Below, one piece after another: positions 1 through 10,293 of a stretch of 27,052 nt of DNA. Made by a program: the position numbers and the translations under genes. Origin of the DNA: Phaeoceros laevis. Its lineage: Eukaryota > Anthocerotophyta > Anthocerotopsida > Notothyladales. Every line of letters starts with the position of its first letter. Positions within the stretch are counted from its first letter, which is position 1. The notes beneath the pieces are model-generated. The model did not search any database, was not told the DNA's origin, and saw only the letters and a program-made list of their open reading frames with translations. The stretch lies in contig JBNGIQ010009257.1 of the NCBI GenBank assembly GCA_049999765.1, forward strand, positions 127,281 to 154,332, given 5' to 3'.

Positions 1-291
1 GTACTAAGGCCACTCGTTTGCACTCAATACCTTCTCGTCCTGACTTCCACACTCTGATAATCACTTTATCCCTACTGCTGTGCAAGGTGATGTAACTGAC
101 CGCTTGTATTACCCCGTCATACTCAAGCAAATGAGTTTCTTCACTGCAACACTAGCTTGCTTATTGTGTTATATAACTCTCTGCTATTTTCTCTCAGCCA
201 GAAGAAGGTGAGCTTTTATTCTCCAGCAGCTTTTGCATCATGCTAAATCAAAGACTGAGTACCAGAGTTCGCAGATTTGCCTACCTTATCT

Positions 292-502
292 TCAGCCAGA
301 AAGACGGACAGTTGTCCACACCTTTCCCTTTTTTTTTCCTTGGACAGTTTTCTTGGACAGTGTGGTAAACAATTATTCACATACATCCTCAGCCAGCAAC
401 TCAAACCTCAGCCAGATTCGCGGACAGTTGTCCATACCTCTAGCCAGGAAACTGGACAGTTGTCCACACCCAAAGCCTGTTATGCAGACAGTCGTCCACA
501 CC
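292..502. repeat. Degenerate tandem array with palindromic core
   Basis: Four copies of a 17-base word, GGACAGTTGTCCACACC or a close variant, lie at 306-322, 422-438, 454-470 and 486-502. The core GGACA-GT-TGTCC is an inverted repeat. At least three copies are preceded a few bases upstream by AGCCAG, so the ancestral unit was probably about 32 bases, and the last three copies are exactly 32 bases apart. A partial copy lies near 350-366. Open frames crossing this stretch are by-products of the repeat. Function is unknown. Confidence 0.7.
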
Positions 503-818
503 CTCAACCATGCCAGGGACTGCTTATCCAAACCCTGCACAGCAGAAAGCATCACCATCTTAGCTCCATTCACTGTGCACACATGCAGCCCAAGACACTC
601 GCTAATGTCCTCAGAGGCTACGACTCTTTCTAAATTCCTCTTGCATCAACAATGCAGCTAGCTATCAAATGCATTACTCTGTCCCTACCAATACCTTCCT
701 AGTTGCGCAGTTACAACTATTGAGAACAAATGGTTATCTCTCGCAAAGATCATCTTCAGTTACAAATGTTCCCTGGGAGCGTCATAAAAGAATCAACCAG
801 CGCTTGATGAATCAACAT

Positions 819-904
819 GTCTGGCCAAAATGATTGATGATCTTGGCCAATGAACAAGGCCAGAATGATCTCCGCCAATGGACAAAATGTCAGGCCAAAA
901 GGAT
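819..904. repeat. Short degenerate GGCCAA-rich repeats
   Basis: Variants of GGCCAAAATGAT, GGCCAATGAACAA and GCCAATGGACAAAATG recur several times in about 85 bases, giving a loose period near 29 bases. This looks like a decayed minisatellite just before the first assembly gap. No gene is visible from 503 to 944. Confidence 0.4.
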
Positions 905-944
905 AGTGAACAATGACTCCAAACCCCTTACTTGGGTAAGCATC

Positions 945-1044
945 NNNNNNNNNNNNNNNNNNNNNNNNNNNNNNNNNNNNNNNNNNNNNNNNNNNNNNNN
1001 NNNNNNNNNNNNNNNNNNNNNNNNNNNNNNNNNNNNNNNNNNNN
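945..1044. other. Assembly gap (100 N)
   Basis: Exactly 100 N, the usual placeholder for a gap of unknown size. The two flanks share no obvious sequence. Any open frame drawn across it is meaningless. From 1045 to about 1570 I see no gene or repeat that I can support. Confidence 0.98.
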
Positions 1045-1615
1045 ACATTTGCTCGAAACGGTCACCGGCCTACTACCCAACATTTTCAATCGCACACAAA
1101 AATTGCACTCATCTGATGTTTTTGCAAAACGGGGACACCTCTAAATCATAGTGGACAGTGCAAATCAACTTGTGCAGGCCTGTTTGATACGGATGCCTAA
1201 GGCATTCTGTTCACATAGCTGAGCAACTGGCTGACAGGACTCTGCTAACTATATCATGTGCATGAGTGACCTGCTGGGACTGATCAAATATAGTTGCCAG
1301 GATGCACAAATCCTTGCATTCAGGTGACCATTATCTAATGCACCCCCGCCAATGCCTTGCCACTGTGTAACCACCATTCCGGACCACACACCGGGATTCC
1401 CTTTTGCAATCTCACACTCTTGGACATGAACATACTACCATATTCAGCTCACATGCTTTCCATAACAGTCACTCCACATAATTTAGGCTTGAATGCAGTC
1501 CTGCATGTCCATCTCTTTACCACCACTGCAGGCCCTCTAATCCTAATTCTCTCCCGGAGCTGCTGGGTACCGTGTGAACAATCTGCCATACACACCACCT
1601 CAACTGCCGGCAATC

Positions 1616-2005
1616 ATGGTGGTCACACGCAGTGGACGCAACACGCACCAGCCATTACCTCTGCCACCCCTGCCGCCCCTTGTCACCCTTCCTCCACCAG
1701 CACCTACTTTGCGGCCCCTTGCCATCCTTCCTCCACCAGCACCAGCACCTCCACCTACTTTGCAGCAACACACTCCGGTTGTCGTACAACCACCTGCACA
1801 ACTTCCATCCAACCCGGCTGTCATACAACCACCCGCACAGCTCCCATTGCAACAGGCCACACTTGCAACTTCAGCAGATTATGTCTCTGACTCGGAAGAC
1901 GACTCCATTTCGTTTCATCCTGACTCCTCATCGATTTCCTGTATCAGCGGTCAGTCATTTCAATCAGCATCCACAAGTGAGGGCAGCACATCGGTAGAGT
2001 TTTGA
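1616..2005 (+). CDS. Proline-rich ORF, gag-like start, function unknown
   Basis: Open frame of about 129 codons from the ATG at 1616 (an in-frame ATG also lies at 1574) to TGA at 2003-2005. The N-terminus reads MVVTRSGR, a style common at the start of Ty3/gypsy gag proteins in plants, but no other retroelement domain follows. Next comes a proline-rich middle built from two DNA duplications (1674-1712 with 1714-1765, and 1779-1810 with 1817-1849), then an acidic, serine-rich tail containing SDSEDDS. It may be a gag N-terminal fragment or an exon of a low-complexity host protein. Nothing conserved is visible downstream, and the antisense open frames are shadows. Confidence 0.35.
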   Translation: MVVTRSGRNTHQPLPLPPLPPLVTLPPPAPTLRPLAILPPPAPAPPPTLQQHTPVVVQPPAQLPSNPAVIQPPAQLPLQQATLATSADYVSDSEDDSISFHPDSSSISCISGQSFQSASTSEGSTSVEF

Positions 2006-2323
2006 AGATGCTCGGGGAATACAAGCACCTGCAACTTTCTGGAATTAGAAACATACTTGCATTGTATGAAGACCAGTCCAGCTGCCAATTAGTTGTGATT
2101 ATGCAGATCAGATTACCAAAGTTTTGTGCTAAGTAGTCTGGCTCTTACATTTCTTTGTGCCCACTGTTCTCGTTTATATATTGGCAATGACACACAGTTT
2201 TGCATAAACTAAAATGCAAAACTTGCTGTAGTGCCATCACCCTTGGACACAGGTCAGAATGCCACGCACACTTGTTATTACATAGTGAACGTTGCTGCCA
2301 GATGCTGAATAGTACACATTTTA

Positions 2324-2412
2324 CATACTTGAATGTGCTTATCACAAGCAAGATACTACTACTTTTTGCATACACCAATGTGCTTATAACAAGCAAGATA
2401 CTACTAGGCCTG
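2324..2412. repeat. 45-bp tandem duplication
   Basis: Two adjacent copies begin at 2324 and 2369. They share the core AATGTGCTTAT-ACAAGCAAGATACTACTA with a few substitutions. There is no coding signal. The surrounding 2010-2680 is otherwise featureless apart from homopolymer and AT runs. Confidence 0.75.
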
Positions 2413-2686
2413 TCTCGTAAAACTTGATGCAACCAGTTTTTTTTTTTGTGTGCGGTACAGGTCTTGCCATACCAGACGACCAACAAAATCGTTGGGCAAC
2501 ATAAAAAATATATATAATAAACAAAATAAAACATATCATTAACAGCCAAGTTCCGTAATAAAGTTAGACCAATCGACGCTGAAAAAGGCTAAACTTTGAC
2601 AAGGCACCCCTTCGCCTATCGGTATACCAGCTGCACTCTTGCCTGTCACACATCATTAGCCACCTACTCAACCTTCAACCTCAACT

Positions 2687-3262
2687 ATGGAGCCACGGTC
2701 TACGCCACACCATGATCAACCATCGCCCAGCCGCCGCCGCTTGTCTTACCCTCCTCACCAAATACCGCCACCTTTGTCGCAATCCCCCCTCCCAGTCATG
2801 CCCACACAGTACCACCATCCACAAGTCACTCCTCAGGCTCTTCCAGTTTACCAAGCCCGCCAACCTTCCATACCGTACATGCATCACAATCTTTCGCCAT
2901 CTTCACTACCTGCCACAATCACTCTACCAAGCCTTATTATCCCAATATCAATTCGCCCAGAACAAACGCCCTCCCGCTGTATGCATTTCCACCGGTCCCG
3001 ATCCAGATGCAACCCTCTTCTACAAATATCCACAACCCGCCAGATGTGGCTACTAGCTCACAAAATACGCAGCCACGTCGCCCTACGCATTCTCCCTACC
3101 GTACAGCTCAACCACTCCTTCCAAACACCATGATACTAGAATATGGACAATCGATGCTCTCAGGATAGTCATCACCATCAACACCTTCAGCAACAGCAAG
3201 TACATTGCAGCACGTTTCGCCTTCTGCACATTACACTCACATAGCCAGTCCATCCGCATCTG
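2687..3262 (+). pseudogene. Broken proline/serine-rich exon
   Basis: From the ATG at 2687 the frame encodes a Pro/Ser/His/Gln-rich stretch. Near 2960-2977 the sensible reading moves to another frame (starting LYAFPPVPIQMQP), continues to an in-frame TAG at 3166-3168, and resumes in the same frame beyond it (SSPSTPSATAST). The open region ends at a good donor, G|GTAAGTCC, at 3262/3263. This fits one low-complexity exon that has taken a frameshift and a nonsense change. C-rich composition can make open frames by chance, so confidence is low. No domain is recognised. Confidence 0.3.
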
Positions 3263-3354
3263 GTAAGTCCACCTGCTTATGCTATATCAAGTTGACCTTG
3301 CTTTAACTTCACTGTTTACAAATGACAAAGCCAGCTTCATTGTTTTCAAATGAC

Positions 3355-3990
3355 ACGTGATATGCCGTTGGATTCATGAAAAAACGCATGACATGCTGAA
3401 CAAGGCACAAATACACAAAGCCGAGACTAGGCAGCTTACACCCAAGGCATGGTGACATCAGAAAACGACCAAGACCTTGCCAGGATGCTACAATTGTAGC
3501 ATGAAATAGTGAGGCTGCATAACTGATGACCGCAAGGATGCTGCTAAACTCGTGCTAGCCAAGGTGCTGCAAACCTCGTGGAATGCTGGAAAATCTCATG
3601 ACAGATTGACTACACGAGGTGATGCCAAGACTAGGCAATGTGCGCCAAATATATACATACATACCTCTAAATGTTGTTTGAGTGACTACCTGCCGGTTTT
3701 CGTGACTGCCGACTACGGATGTGCTGTTGGATTTGTGAGAACCTTCGTGACAGGCTAGGCGGCCTACACCATAACGTGGTGACAGCTACAAAATCGTGGC
3801 CTACACCATGATTTGGTGACAGCCACAACATCGTGACTGCCGGCATGCTGTGGGATTCGTTTTTTTTCCCGGCCGGAATGTTGGAAAAACCTAAAATCAC
3901 GCGAACTTCGTGATATGTTGGAAAAGGCACGAAAAAACGGGCAACCTTCACCAAGACCTGGTGATAGCAAAGTTTCTTGAAAACTGGCTC
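3355..3990. repeat. Degenerate long-unit repeat field
   Basis: Similar blocks recur near 3361, 3718 and 3847, with a weaker one near 3585. Shared words are (A/G)TGC(C/T)GT(T/G)GGATT, then CGTGA(C/T)A(T/G)G(C/T)T, then a CACC-A-GTGGTGACA-like segment. The units are unequal (roughly 100-150 bases) and eroded, and one internal tandem duplication is still clear. It is probably an old satellite or transposon-derived array. Antisense open frames here look like by-products. Confidence 0.5.
3761..3834. repeat. 37-bp tandem duplication
   Basis: Two adjacent 37-base copies, 3761-3797 and 3798-3834, begin GGCCTACACCAT and end ATCGT, with about five differences. They lie inside the larger degenerate repeat field. 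Confidence 0.85.
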
Positions 3991-4156
3991 GTTTTTGTCC
4001 AAGTGACTGCAAAAATTCTGCAGCCTCATACGATGTATTGCAGGCACTGCAATAAATCTTGACCTGTTTGGACCATGCCATGAATTTCAGCCCTGGGCCA
4101 AGGCAGGTCCCTGTCCAGGGCAATGTTGCAGTACTTGTCAGACGCCAAGGTCTTAC

Positions 4157-4219
4157 TGTATGTATGTATGTATGAAACGCAAACACACATACAAACACAC
4201 ACACACACCACTCTCTCTC
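4157..4219. repeat. Compound microsatellite (TGTA)n-(CA)n-(CT)n
   Basis: A (TGTA)n run at about 4157-4174 is followed by interrupted (CA)n at 4183-4208 and (CT)n at 4211-4219, leading into an AT-rich stretch. The short antisense frames rich in Val-Cys are translations of this microsatellite. Confidence 0.9.
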
Positions 4220-4310
4220 ATTAAAATTATATAATATAAGATAAATATCTTTACTCCCACTTAGACATAAATAGATGAAGCTTGTTTAAACTACATGCAA
4301 GTTACCCTAG

Positions 4311-4858
4311 TTGCTGGTTGCCAGTGGCCACAAGTTAGGTTTACGCTCCGCGGTTTTAGATCACAGGGTAGTGGTCGACTCGCCGCCACATTACTCGTCA
4401 TTTTTCTGCCGTGAACTGCTGCACCGTGAGCTGCTGCCGGACTTGCGCCATGGTGAGCTGGATGCCTTGCTGCTGGTAGTGATCCTGGTGATGGGTTGCC
4501 TCTGCCGTCGCAGGCACCCGTGCAAAGTATGCACTGCCTTCAGAAACCTGTATTCACTGGAGGAAGAGCTTGAAATTGCACACCTGCGATGGAGAGATGT
4601 GCAAGGGATGCCGCGCCTTGTTCCAGATGCGCCGTGGAGGCATCTACCCAACTGCATGGATCGGCTAATGTTTGCAAGCAACGACTTCACTGACGAGGGC
4701 CGATTGATAATCAGATATGGTAAGCTTTTTGCTTGCAGCACGGTTTTTCTCCTACTACATGCAAATTTCCCTTGTGTTTCTGACTTGCATTGCTTGATGC
4801 AGAGCCCTGGTGGAAGTGTACCACCATCCAGCCCTTCAGGAAGTTCAAGCCTGGGTGA
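4311..4858 (+). pseudogene. Possible two-exon gene remnant, unknown product
   Basis: A frame open from 4311 runs to a donor at 4719|4720 (TATG|GTAAGC). An 83-base intron with a pyrimidine-rich end and acceptor GATGCAG follows, to 4802. Splicing keeps the frame and gives a short C-terminal tail (EPWWKCTTIQPFRKFKPG) ending at TGA 4856-4858. The stretch just before the intron looks protein-like (NDFTDEGRLIIRY). The first 60 or so residues are less convincing, and an acceptor-like CGTCGCAG at 4506-4513 could mark the true exon start. No family is recognised. It ends about 50 bases from the truncated end of copia-1. Confidence 0.35.
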
Positions 4859-4911
4859 TGGCTCTGTCTGGTCCATTGATTGTAGACTGTAGAGATCTGC
4901 GACAGTGTTTG

Positions 4912-6747
4912 TTAGCATGCCCAAGTGGCTGTCGATGCTTTACTATCCGGATCAGTTGTAAGACCCATAGCCCCAGAGAATTTTTCATGTTTGTCCCTGG
5001 CTAGGGCTTTGGTGAGGAGATCTGCTAGATTCTCATCTGTTGGTACGTACTGCAGGTTGGCTTGCCCTTCTGCTATTACTTGACGAATGAAATGATGTTT
5101 AATCTCGATATGCTTCGTCCTTGAGTGCATAACAGGATTCTGGCCTAGGGCAATTGCTGACTAATTGTTGCTTAGTAGCAGGGTTGGTGCAGGCTGAGGC
5201 TGATCTAGGGACGCCAACAGCTCCCTCACATGGATAATATCCTGAGCAGCCGTTGTGGTTGACATATATTCAGCCTCGATTGATGACAGGGCAACTACCT
5301 GCTGTTTTTTGTTGTGCCAGCCAATGATTGTAGCATCATACTCGTCCGTGCCTAGCATTAGACAATGTGCTGAAATAGATTTCCTGCTATCCGAGTCTGA
5401 TGCCCAATCCGCATCACAGAAACACGTTAATAACAGGTTCTGTGGTCTTTGTTTATACAGCAGGCCAAGTCTTGGAGTGCCGCTGAGGTACCGAAGTATC
5501 CTTTGAACAACATGCCAGTGAGCAGTCCTATAGTTAGTTAGAAACTGGGAGGTAACCCCTACCGAATGTGAAAGGTCTGGTCTCGTCCAGTTGCGAAAAT
5601 ATATGCATACTCCCACTGCAGGTCTGTAGGGGACTCTCTCCATTTCCTACCGCTCTTGTTCAGTTGTAGGGCATTGTGCTAATGTGAGCTTGTCGCCTGC
5701 AGCCATGGGTGTTGCAGTAGGTTTTGCCCCTTCCAGTTTGAACTTGACCAAGACTTGTTTGATGAATTGTGCATGGTGGATAAAAATGTTGTGCCTCGTG
5801 AAGCTGTGCACTATCTGAATTCCTAAGAAGAAGGTTAGCAGTCCTAAATCCGACATGTCAAATTCTGCTGTAAGAAACCCTTTGACCTTTGTCATGAGAG
5901 CAGGACTGCTGGCAATGATGATACAGTCGTCTACATACAAGGCTAAGTAAATGACATCATTCTTATCATGCATCTTATAGACAATGCTATCAGCCTCACT
6001 TTGAACAAAGCCACAGCTCTTAAGGTAAGCATTGATGCGCTTATACCATTCTCTAGGAGACTGTTTCAACCCATAGATAGTCTTTACTAACCGACACACT
6101 TTTGTTGGATGTTTAGGATCGACGAAGCCCTCAGGCTATCTCATGTAGATCAACTCTTCAAGTGTGCCGTTAAGGAAAGCCGTTTTGACATCTATGTGCT
6201 CCATTTTGTAATCATTCTGAGCAGCAATGGCAAAGAGGGTTCTAATAGAGGTGGCACGCACAACTGGTGAGAATGTTTTTGTGCAGTCCAGTCCTTCTAC
6301 CTGACTGTATCCTTTTGCAACCAGTCGTGCCTTGAATCTTGCAACTGTGCCATCTGGGTTGAGCTTGCGCTTGAAGACCCACTTACAAGTGACAGCTTTT
6401 CTGCCTGGAGGTAAGTCCTCCAACACCCATGTCTTATTATCAATGAGAGACTTGTATTCAGATGCGATACCCTCTGCCCATTGCTTGCCTTCAGTTGGAT
6501 GGTTGATACCATCCTGATATGTGAGTGGTTCAGGCATATCAAGGGGTGTGGCTCCATCCTGAACTAGGAACGACGTGGGCCACAAGGGTGGCTGTGCCCA
6601 TTCAGATGGTGATGATGTATGTATGCCTGGAACTCCTTCGCAAAGGTTGCGACTCTTCAACTTGTGTTGGTTCAGGTTGAACTGGTGCCAGCTCTTCAGT
6701 TTCAGGTGCCAACGTTCCATCCATGTCCATGTTAACCACATCATCAT
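4912..6747 (-). pseudogene. copia-1 pol: reverse transcriptase and RNase H
   Basis: One minus-strand frame carries the copia RT and RNase H, broken by TAG at 6136, 5647 and 5161. RT landmarks are CKWVFKRKLNPDG, FKARLVAKGYSQ, DVKTAFLNG, YGLKQSPREWYKR and the catalytic YVDD. RNase H shows DADWASD, SIEAEY and the terminal LADLLTKAL. At 6136 the stop replaces the Gln of the conserved (R)QPEGF, and at 5161 it replaces the Gln of DNQSAI. Both fit CAG to TAG changes. The frame ends at TAA 4912-4914. Confidence 0.93.
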
Positions 6748-7918
6748 CCGTATGTGCTACATAGCCATCATCATCATTCTGAATGTTTGTTTGGTTCACA
6801 GGTGCTGAGTCATCACCTTGTGTGTCCTCGTCATCTTCAGGGAAGACACTTGCCTCCTTGTCCACTTTTGGTGAGGGAGTGGACGGCACAACCTCGGTGG
6901 TTGGACCAGTACTATTGCCAGTTTGTGAAGTCTGCTGCTGCATAGCAGGTCCAAAGGTGTAGCTATCTGGATCACCATGCGAAGAACTTCCTGTTGGCTC
7001 ATACCTTTCATTTGTAGCTCGGTGTTCAGCAGTAGATGTTAGAAGGAACTGTTCATGGAAGATCACACTTCGTGCATGTGTTGTTGTCCTGCTATTAGGA
7101 TCAAACAATTTATAGCCTTTGATTCCTTCAGTATAGCCAATAAACACATATTTCCTAGCCTTATGATCTAACTTGACCCGTTGGTCCTCTGAGAGGTGCA
7201 CATATGCTGGAGACCCAAAGATGCGAAGATGGTTAATCCGGGGTTTGTGTGCTGTCCATCGTTCATATGATGTAGCACCTGGATAAACACTGGTAGGCAG
7301 TCGGTTGATGACATACTGCTTCACCCAGTATCCACGGGAGAGACCAGCAAGTTTCAGCATGGACTTGGCAGTTTCTTGCAATCTCCGATTGGTCAACTCA
7401 GCAATAGGATTCTGCGAGGAAGTGTAAGGTACTGTATATTGCCTTGCTATCCACAGCTCTTTGCAGTAATCCACAAACGCATCACTGCAGTACTCACCCG
7501 CATTGTCACTACATAGGATTTTGAGGAGAGCACCAGTCTGGCGTTGAGCATATGTTACATATTTTCGGAAACACCCAAGTGTTTGGCTTTTAAACTTGAT
7601 GAGGTACACTACCAAATAGCGGCTCCAATCATCGATGATGGTAAGGATATACTTGGCCCCTCCAAATGTCGAAGTAGACATAGGTCCACACAGGTCTGAG
7701 TGCACCAGCTCGAGAAGCTTGGTAGCACGCATGGGATTGGAGTCATTATAGGGCAACCTGTGATGTTTGCCTAACACGCAGGCTTCACAGAATTGTTTCT
7801 CAACATTCTTCAGAAGAAATTGCTCTCTATAGAGATTAGTGTTGTTGGAAACCATAGCCTTCATCTTCTCAAAGTTGACATGTCCAAGGCGGCAATGCTA
7901 AAGCATGGTCTGCTGCTT
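6602..7918 (-). pseudogene. copia-1 pol: integrase
   Basis: Encodes the pre-integrase zinc motif (CRLGH about 12 codons upstream of the ORF start, then CEACVLGK), followed by the retroviral-type integrase core. Landmarks are HSDLCGP, TIIDDWSRY, LCSDNAGEY and the NPIAELTNRR segment holding the catalytic Glu, then the copia hinge region (RIFGSPAYVHL, ARKYVFIGY). TAG at 7898-7900 sits where copia has the Trp of LWHxRLGH, so a TGG to TAG change is likely. Near 6650 the frame shifts into the RT frame. The tail before the shift is acidic linker typical of copia. Confidence 0.93.
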
Positions 7919-8345
7919 GACATGGGCTGCTACTGTGACAAATGCAGAGGCAGCTAAAGGGAGCTTTGACACGAAGTCCATTTTGTAAATGTCATTTACT
8001 GCAGTACCAATGGCCTTGACCTGTCCCCTGGACTGTGGATCGGAAATGGTGCAGGACATTCCGCTAAAGAAGACATCTAAGGATGTCTGAACTGTGAATT
8101 TGAGAAGGGCTACAAGATTCTTGACCATGTTGGGAACATAAAGGACATCCTGTAGAAAGATGGTGGTGTGATCTTTAAGGAGGACGGGTACTGTACCTCT
8201 CCCAGCTATCGGACTCCCTCTATCATCACCCATCAACACAACCTGACCTGGTGGTATTCTAGTATACTCACTGAACGCATCCCTTGACGACAGCAATGTG
8301 CTGATGCCCCTGAATCTAGGAACCAGGAGTTTGACTCTGTTTCAG
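7898..8345 (-). pseudogene. copia-1 pol: aspartic protease
   Basis: Contains the protease active-site context SWFLDSGASAH near 8330-8300. A frameshift follows within a few codons, after which the protease body continues (SSRDAFSEYTRIPPG, LMGDDRGSPIAGRGTV, LQDVLYVPNMVKNLVAL). DSG is the catalytic motif and NLVAL the usual C-terminal landmark in copia proteases. Confidence 0.88.
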
Positions 8346-8363
8346 TGGAGACAAGGCAAACAA

Positions 8364-9543
8364 CTAACAAAGTGTTCTGCCTACGTTGTGCCAAGTTGGT
8401 TTCAGCAGGAGGAGCTGTCCTCCTAAACTCATTAGCCTTCTTTTTCCTGCACTGTGCCTCATAGTGGCCTGGGATAAGGCACCAGTTACATGGCCCTTTC
8501 TTTCTAGCTGCTCCGGGTTGAGATGGACGCTTTTGGAAGTTGCTGTTGCTGCTGCTGCTGGATTACGGCCAAGGCTGTCAAGGTGGTGGTCTTTTAGGAC
8601 CTCTGTTTGCACTTGCTGTATAGAGAATCCGATTTGAGGCCTCTCCACGCTAGGAGGTGCCACCTCGTGTTGCAGCCCTGCTAGACTCTTCCTCGAGAAG
8701 AGCGCCAATAAGGTCAGACCGTGTTACAGCTGGGTTCTGACCTGCAGGTGTTGCTTGCGCAATTTGTCTCAAAGATGTACTATGATTGCTCACAAAGGTA
8801 CGATAACTTGGTGGCAAGGATAGTAGCAATGCAATAGCAGCTTGCATTTCTGTAAGTGTCGTTCCAGCTGAGGCTAATTTAGCTCTCAAAATTCTAAACT
8901 TGCTTATATGATGTTCAACCGTATCAGTTTCCTTCATCATACAGTTGTAAAGCGCCCTAGTTGCTGTCAGCGTCGATGATCCGTTGACCAATTGATACGC
9001 TTGTGACAGGGAGTCCCACACAGATTTTGTAGACTCGGCATTCAGCGTGTAATGCATCATGGATCCATCCAAAGCCGCTTGAATGACTCCAAGAGCACGA
9101 AGATCCAACTTGTCCCAGACAGCAATGGCTGCAGCAGCAGCACCTTGTGTTGGCTTCGGGTCAGTACCATCAACTACTGCCCATAGGTCATTCTCACGTA
9201 GTATAGTCTTAACCCTCATTGCCCATATATCAAAGTTTGTACCAGAAAATCTGTCTTTTTCCTTGAAGTCAATCTTCATATGGACAACAGCAGGTGGTGG
9301 ATTTGCCATGCCTCTTCTCAACTGATTCTGTATGGCTTGCGCAGCTAGTGCTCGTGCGAGTAATTCTGCTGCAGTGAGAGGCACGGTTTGTTGTGTTGAT
9401 GTCTGTGGGACTTGATTGTTTAGTGAGGAAGGATCTTCAAGGTAGAGCCCGTCAGGGTCATGTTGTCTGCTACGGGTGACTCTACCACTACCACTAGGTG
9501 TTTTTCGAAGTGGTATTCTATTGCGTCTGCCCCTGCCTGACAT
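8364..9543 (-). pseudogene. copia-1 gag with zinc knuckle
   Basis: The gag ATG is at 9541-9543. The frame runs to TAG at 8650-8652 (about 298 codons) and includes the copia gag core (KIDFKEKDRFSGTNFDIWAMR, LLSLPPSYRTFVSNH). The same frame, after two further stops near 8570, holds a CCHC zinc knuckle CNWCLIPGHYEAQC around 8490-8449, so gag originally extended further. A different-frame ORF at 8708-8364 overlaps this part and is a shadow. Gag would form the virus-like particle and bind RNA. Confidence 0.92.
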
Positions 9544-9757
9544 GGACAATCACAAGCGTGAGACTACTAATGCCTAACGTGCTTGACGACATGATTCAAA
9601 AATCAGTAAAGGAGTAATGTTTCATTCCAGCGTTCTTCCCTTTATCACAGGTCCTTAAAGGGAGGAACCTATATGCTTGTCTAGATGCGACCGACGTCGA
9701 AACTCCTCCAGTGCCCCACAAATACTCAAACCGATTGGTCAAGAAGCGGAGCAGGTT

Positions 9758-10066
9758 CTAGTTTCTCGTCACTTCATCTGTGAGGAAGGCAATCCGCCTT
9801 TTGTTATCTTGTATGAACTGACTGAGTTCAGTCGTCTGTGCAGCCCTCGCTTGCACAGGTGGAGAGGGAGGAGTACTATCACTACCAGAGTCGATGCAAT
9901 CTTGACAATGTGGGGAGACCAAGAACATACCTCTCTCCCTACCTTGTGTGCGCTGGACTGTATGCACTTGTTTAGCTATATGACCACATGCGGGCAAGAC
10001 CATTTCATCAAGGAATTGATTGAGGTGTGTTTGCCGTCTCCCACATGTTTTGGTGCAGATTGCCAT
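9758..10066 (-). CDS. Possible leader ORF of copia-1
   Basis: An ATG-initiated frame of 102 codons lies between the primer site and gag, on the element's coding strand but in a different frame from gag. It is Cys/His-bearing in the first half and ends in a charged, helix-like segment (ELSQFIQDNKRRIAFLTDEV). It could be an extra ORF, the displaced N-terminus of gag, or chance. No family is recognised. Confidence 0.3.
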   Translation of the reverse strand: MAICTKTCGRRQTHLNQFLDEMVLPACGHIAKQVHTVQRTQGRERGMFLVSPHCQDCIDSGSDSTPPSPPVQARAAQTTELSQFIQDNKRRIAFLTDEVTRN

Positions 10067-10281
10067 TGACTTCCTTTGCTCCTCGGCATTGCGAATCTAG
10101 GAGTAGTAGTGATTGATAGCCTCCGCCAAGAATGCCTTTGCCATGTTGCCAAATCTGGTGAGTGAAATCCTGAGTGCTGCTATTGCCGCCCTAATTGTTC
10201 ATGCGTCAAATCTCTAATGCAGCAGGTCGATTTGCAGATTTCACAAGCACCAGGTGGCGATGCGACAGGGTCCATGACCTT

Positions 10282-10293
10282 GCTCTGATACCA
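10282..10293 (-). promoter_or_regulatory. copia-1 primer binding site
   Basis: The minus strand reads TGGTATCAGAGC, complementary to the 3' end of plant initiator Met tRNA, the normal primer for copia reverse transcription. It directly abuts the LTR terminus, which fixes the orientation and the LTR boundary. Confidence 0.95.

Noticed and set aside
292-502. CRISPR-like array
   Set aside because: The repeats are only 17 bases, and the sequence between them is itself partly repeated (AGCCAG) rather than unique spacer. The eukaryotic context excludes it.
233-661. Overlapping open frames of 142 and 118 codons
   Set aside because: They run through the palindromic repeat array, several frames are open at once, and no domain is visible. 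The openness comes from composition and repetition.
1600-1860. Gly/Cys-rich minus-strand frame
   Set aside because: It is the reverse complement of the proline-rich repeats and has no independent support.
4200-4911. 3' LTR of copia-1
   Set aside because: I looked for TGTAGAATAG or the AAGATCTTCA end on the minus strand and found neither, and no purine tract follows the RNase H frame.
9677-10069. 130-codon plus-strand frame
   Set aside because: It lies antisense in the copia-1 leader and shows no domain. The coding strand here is minus.
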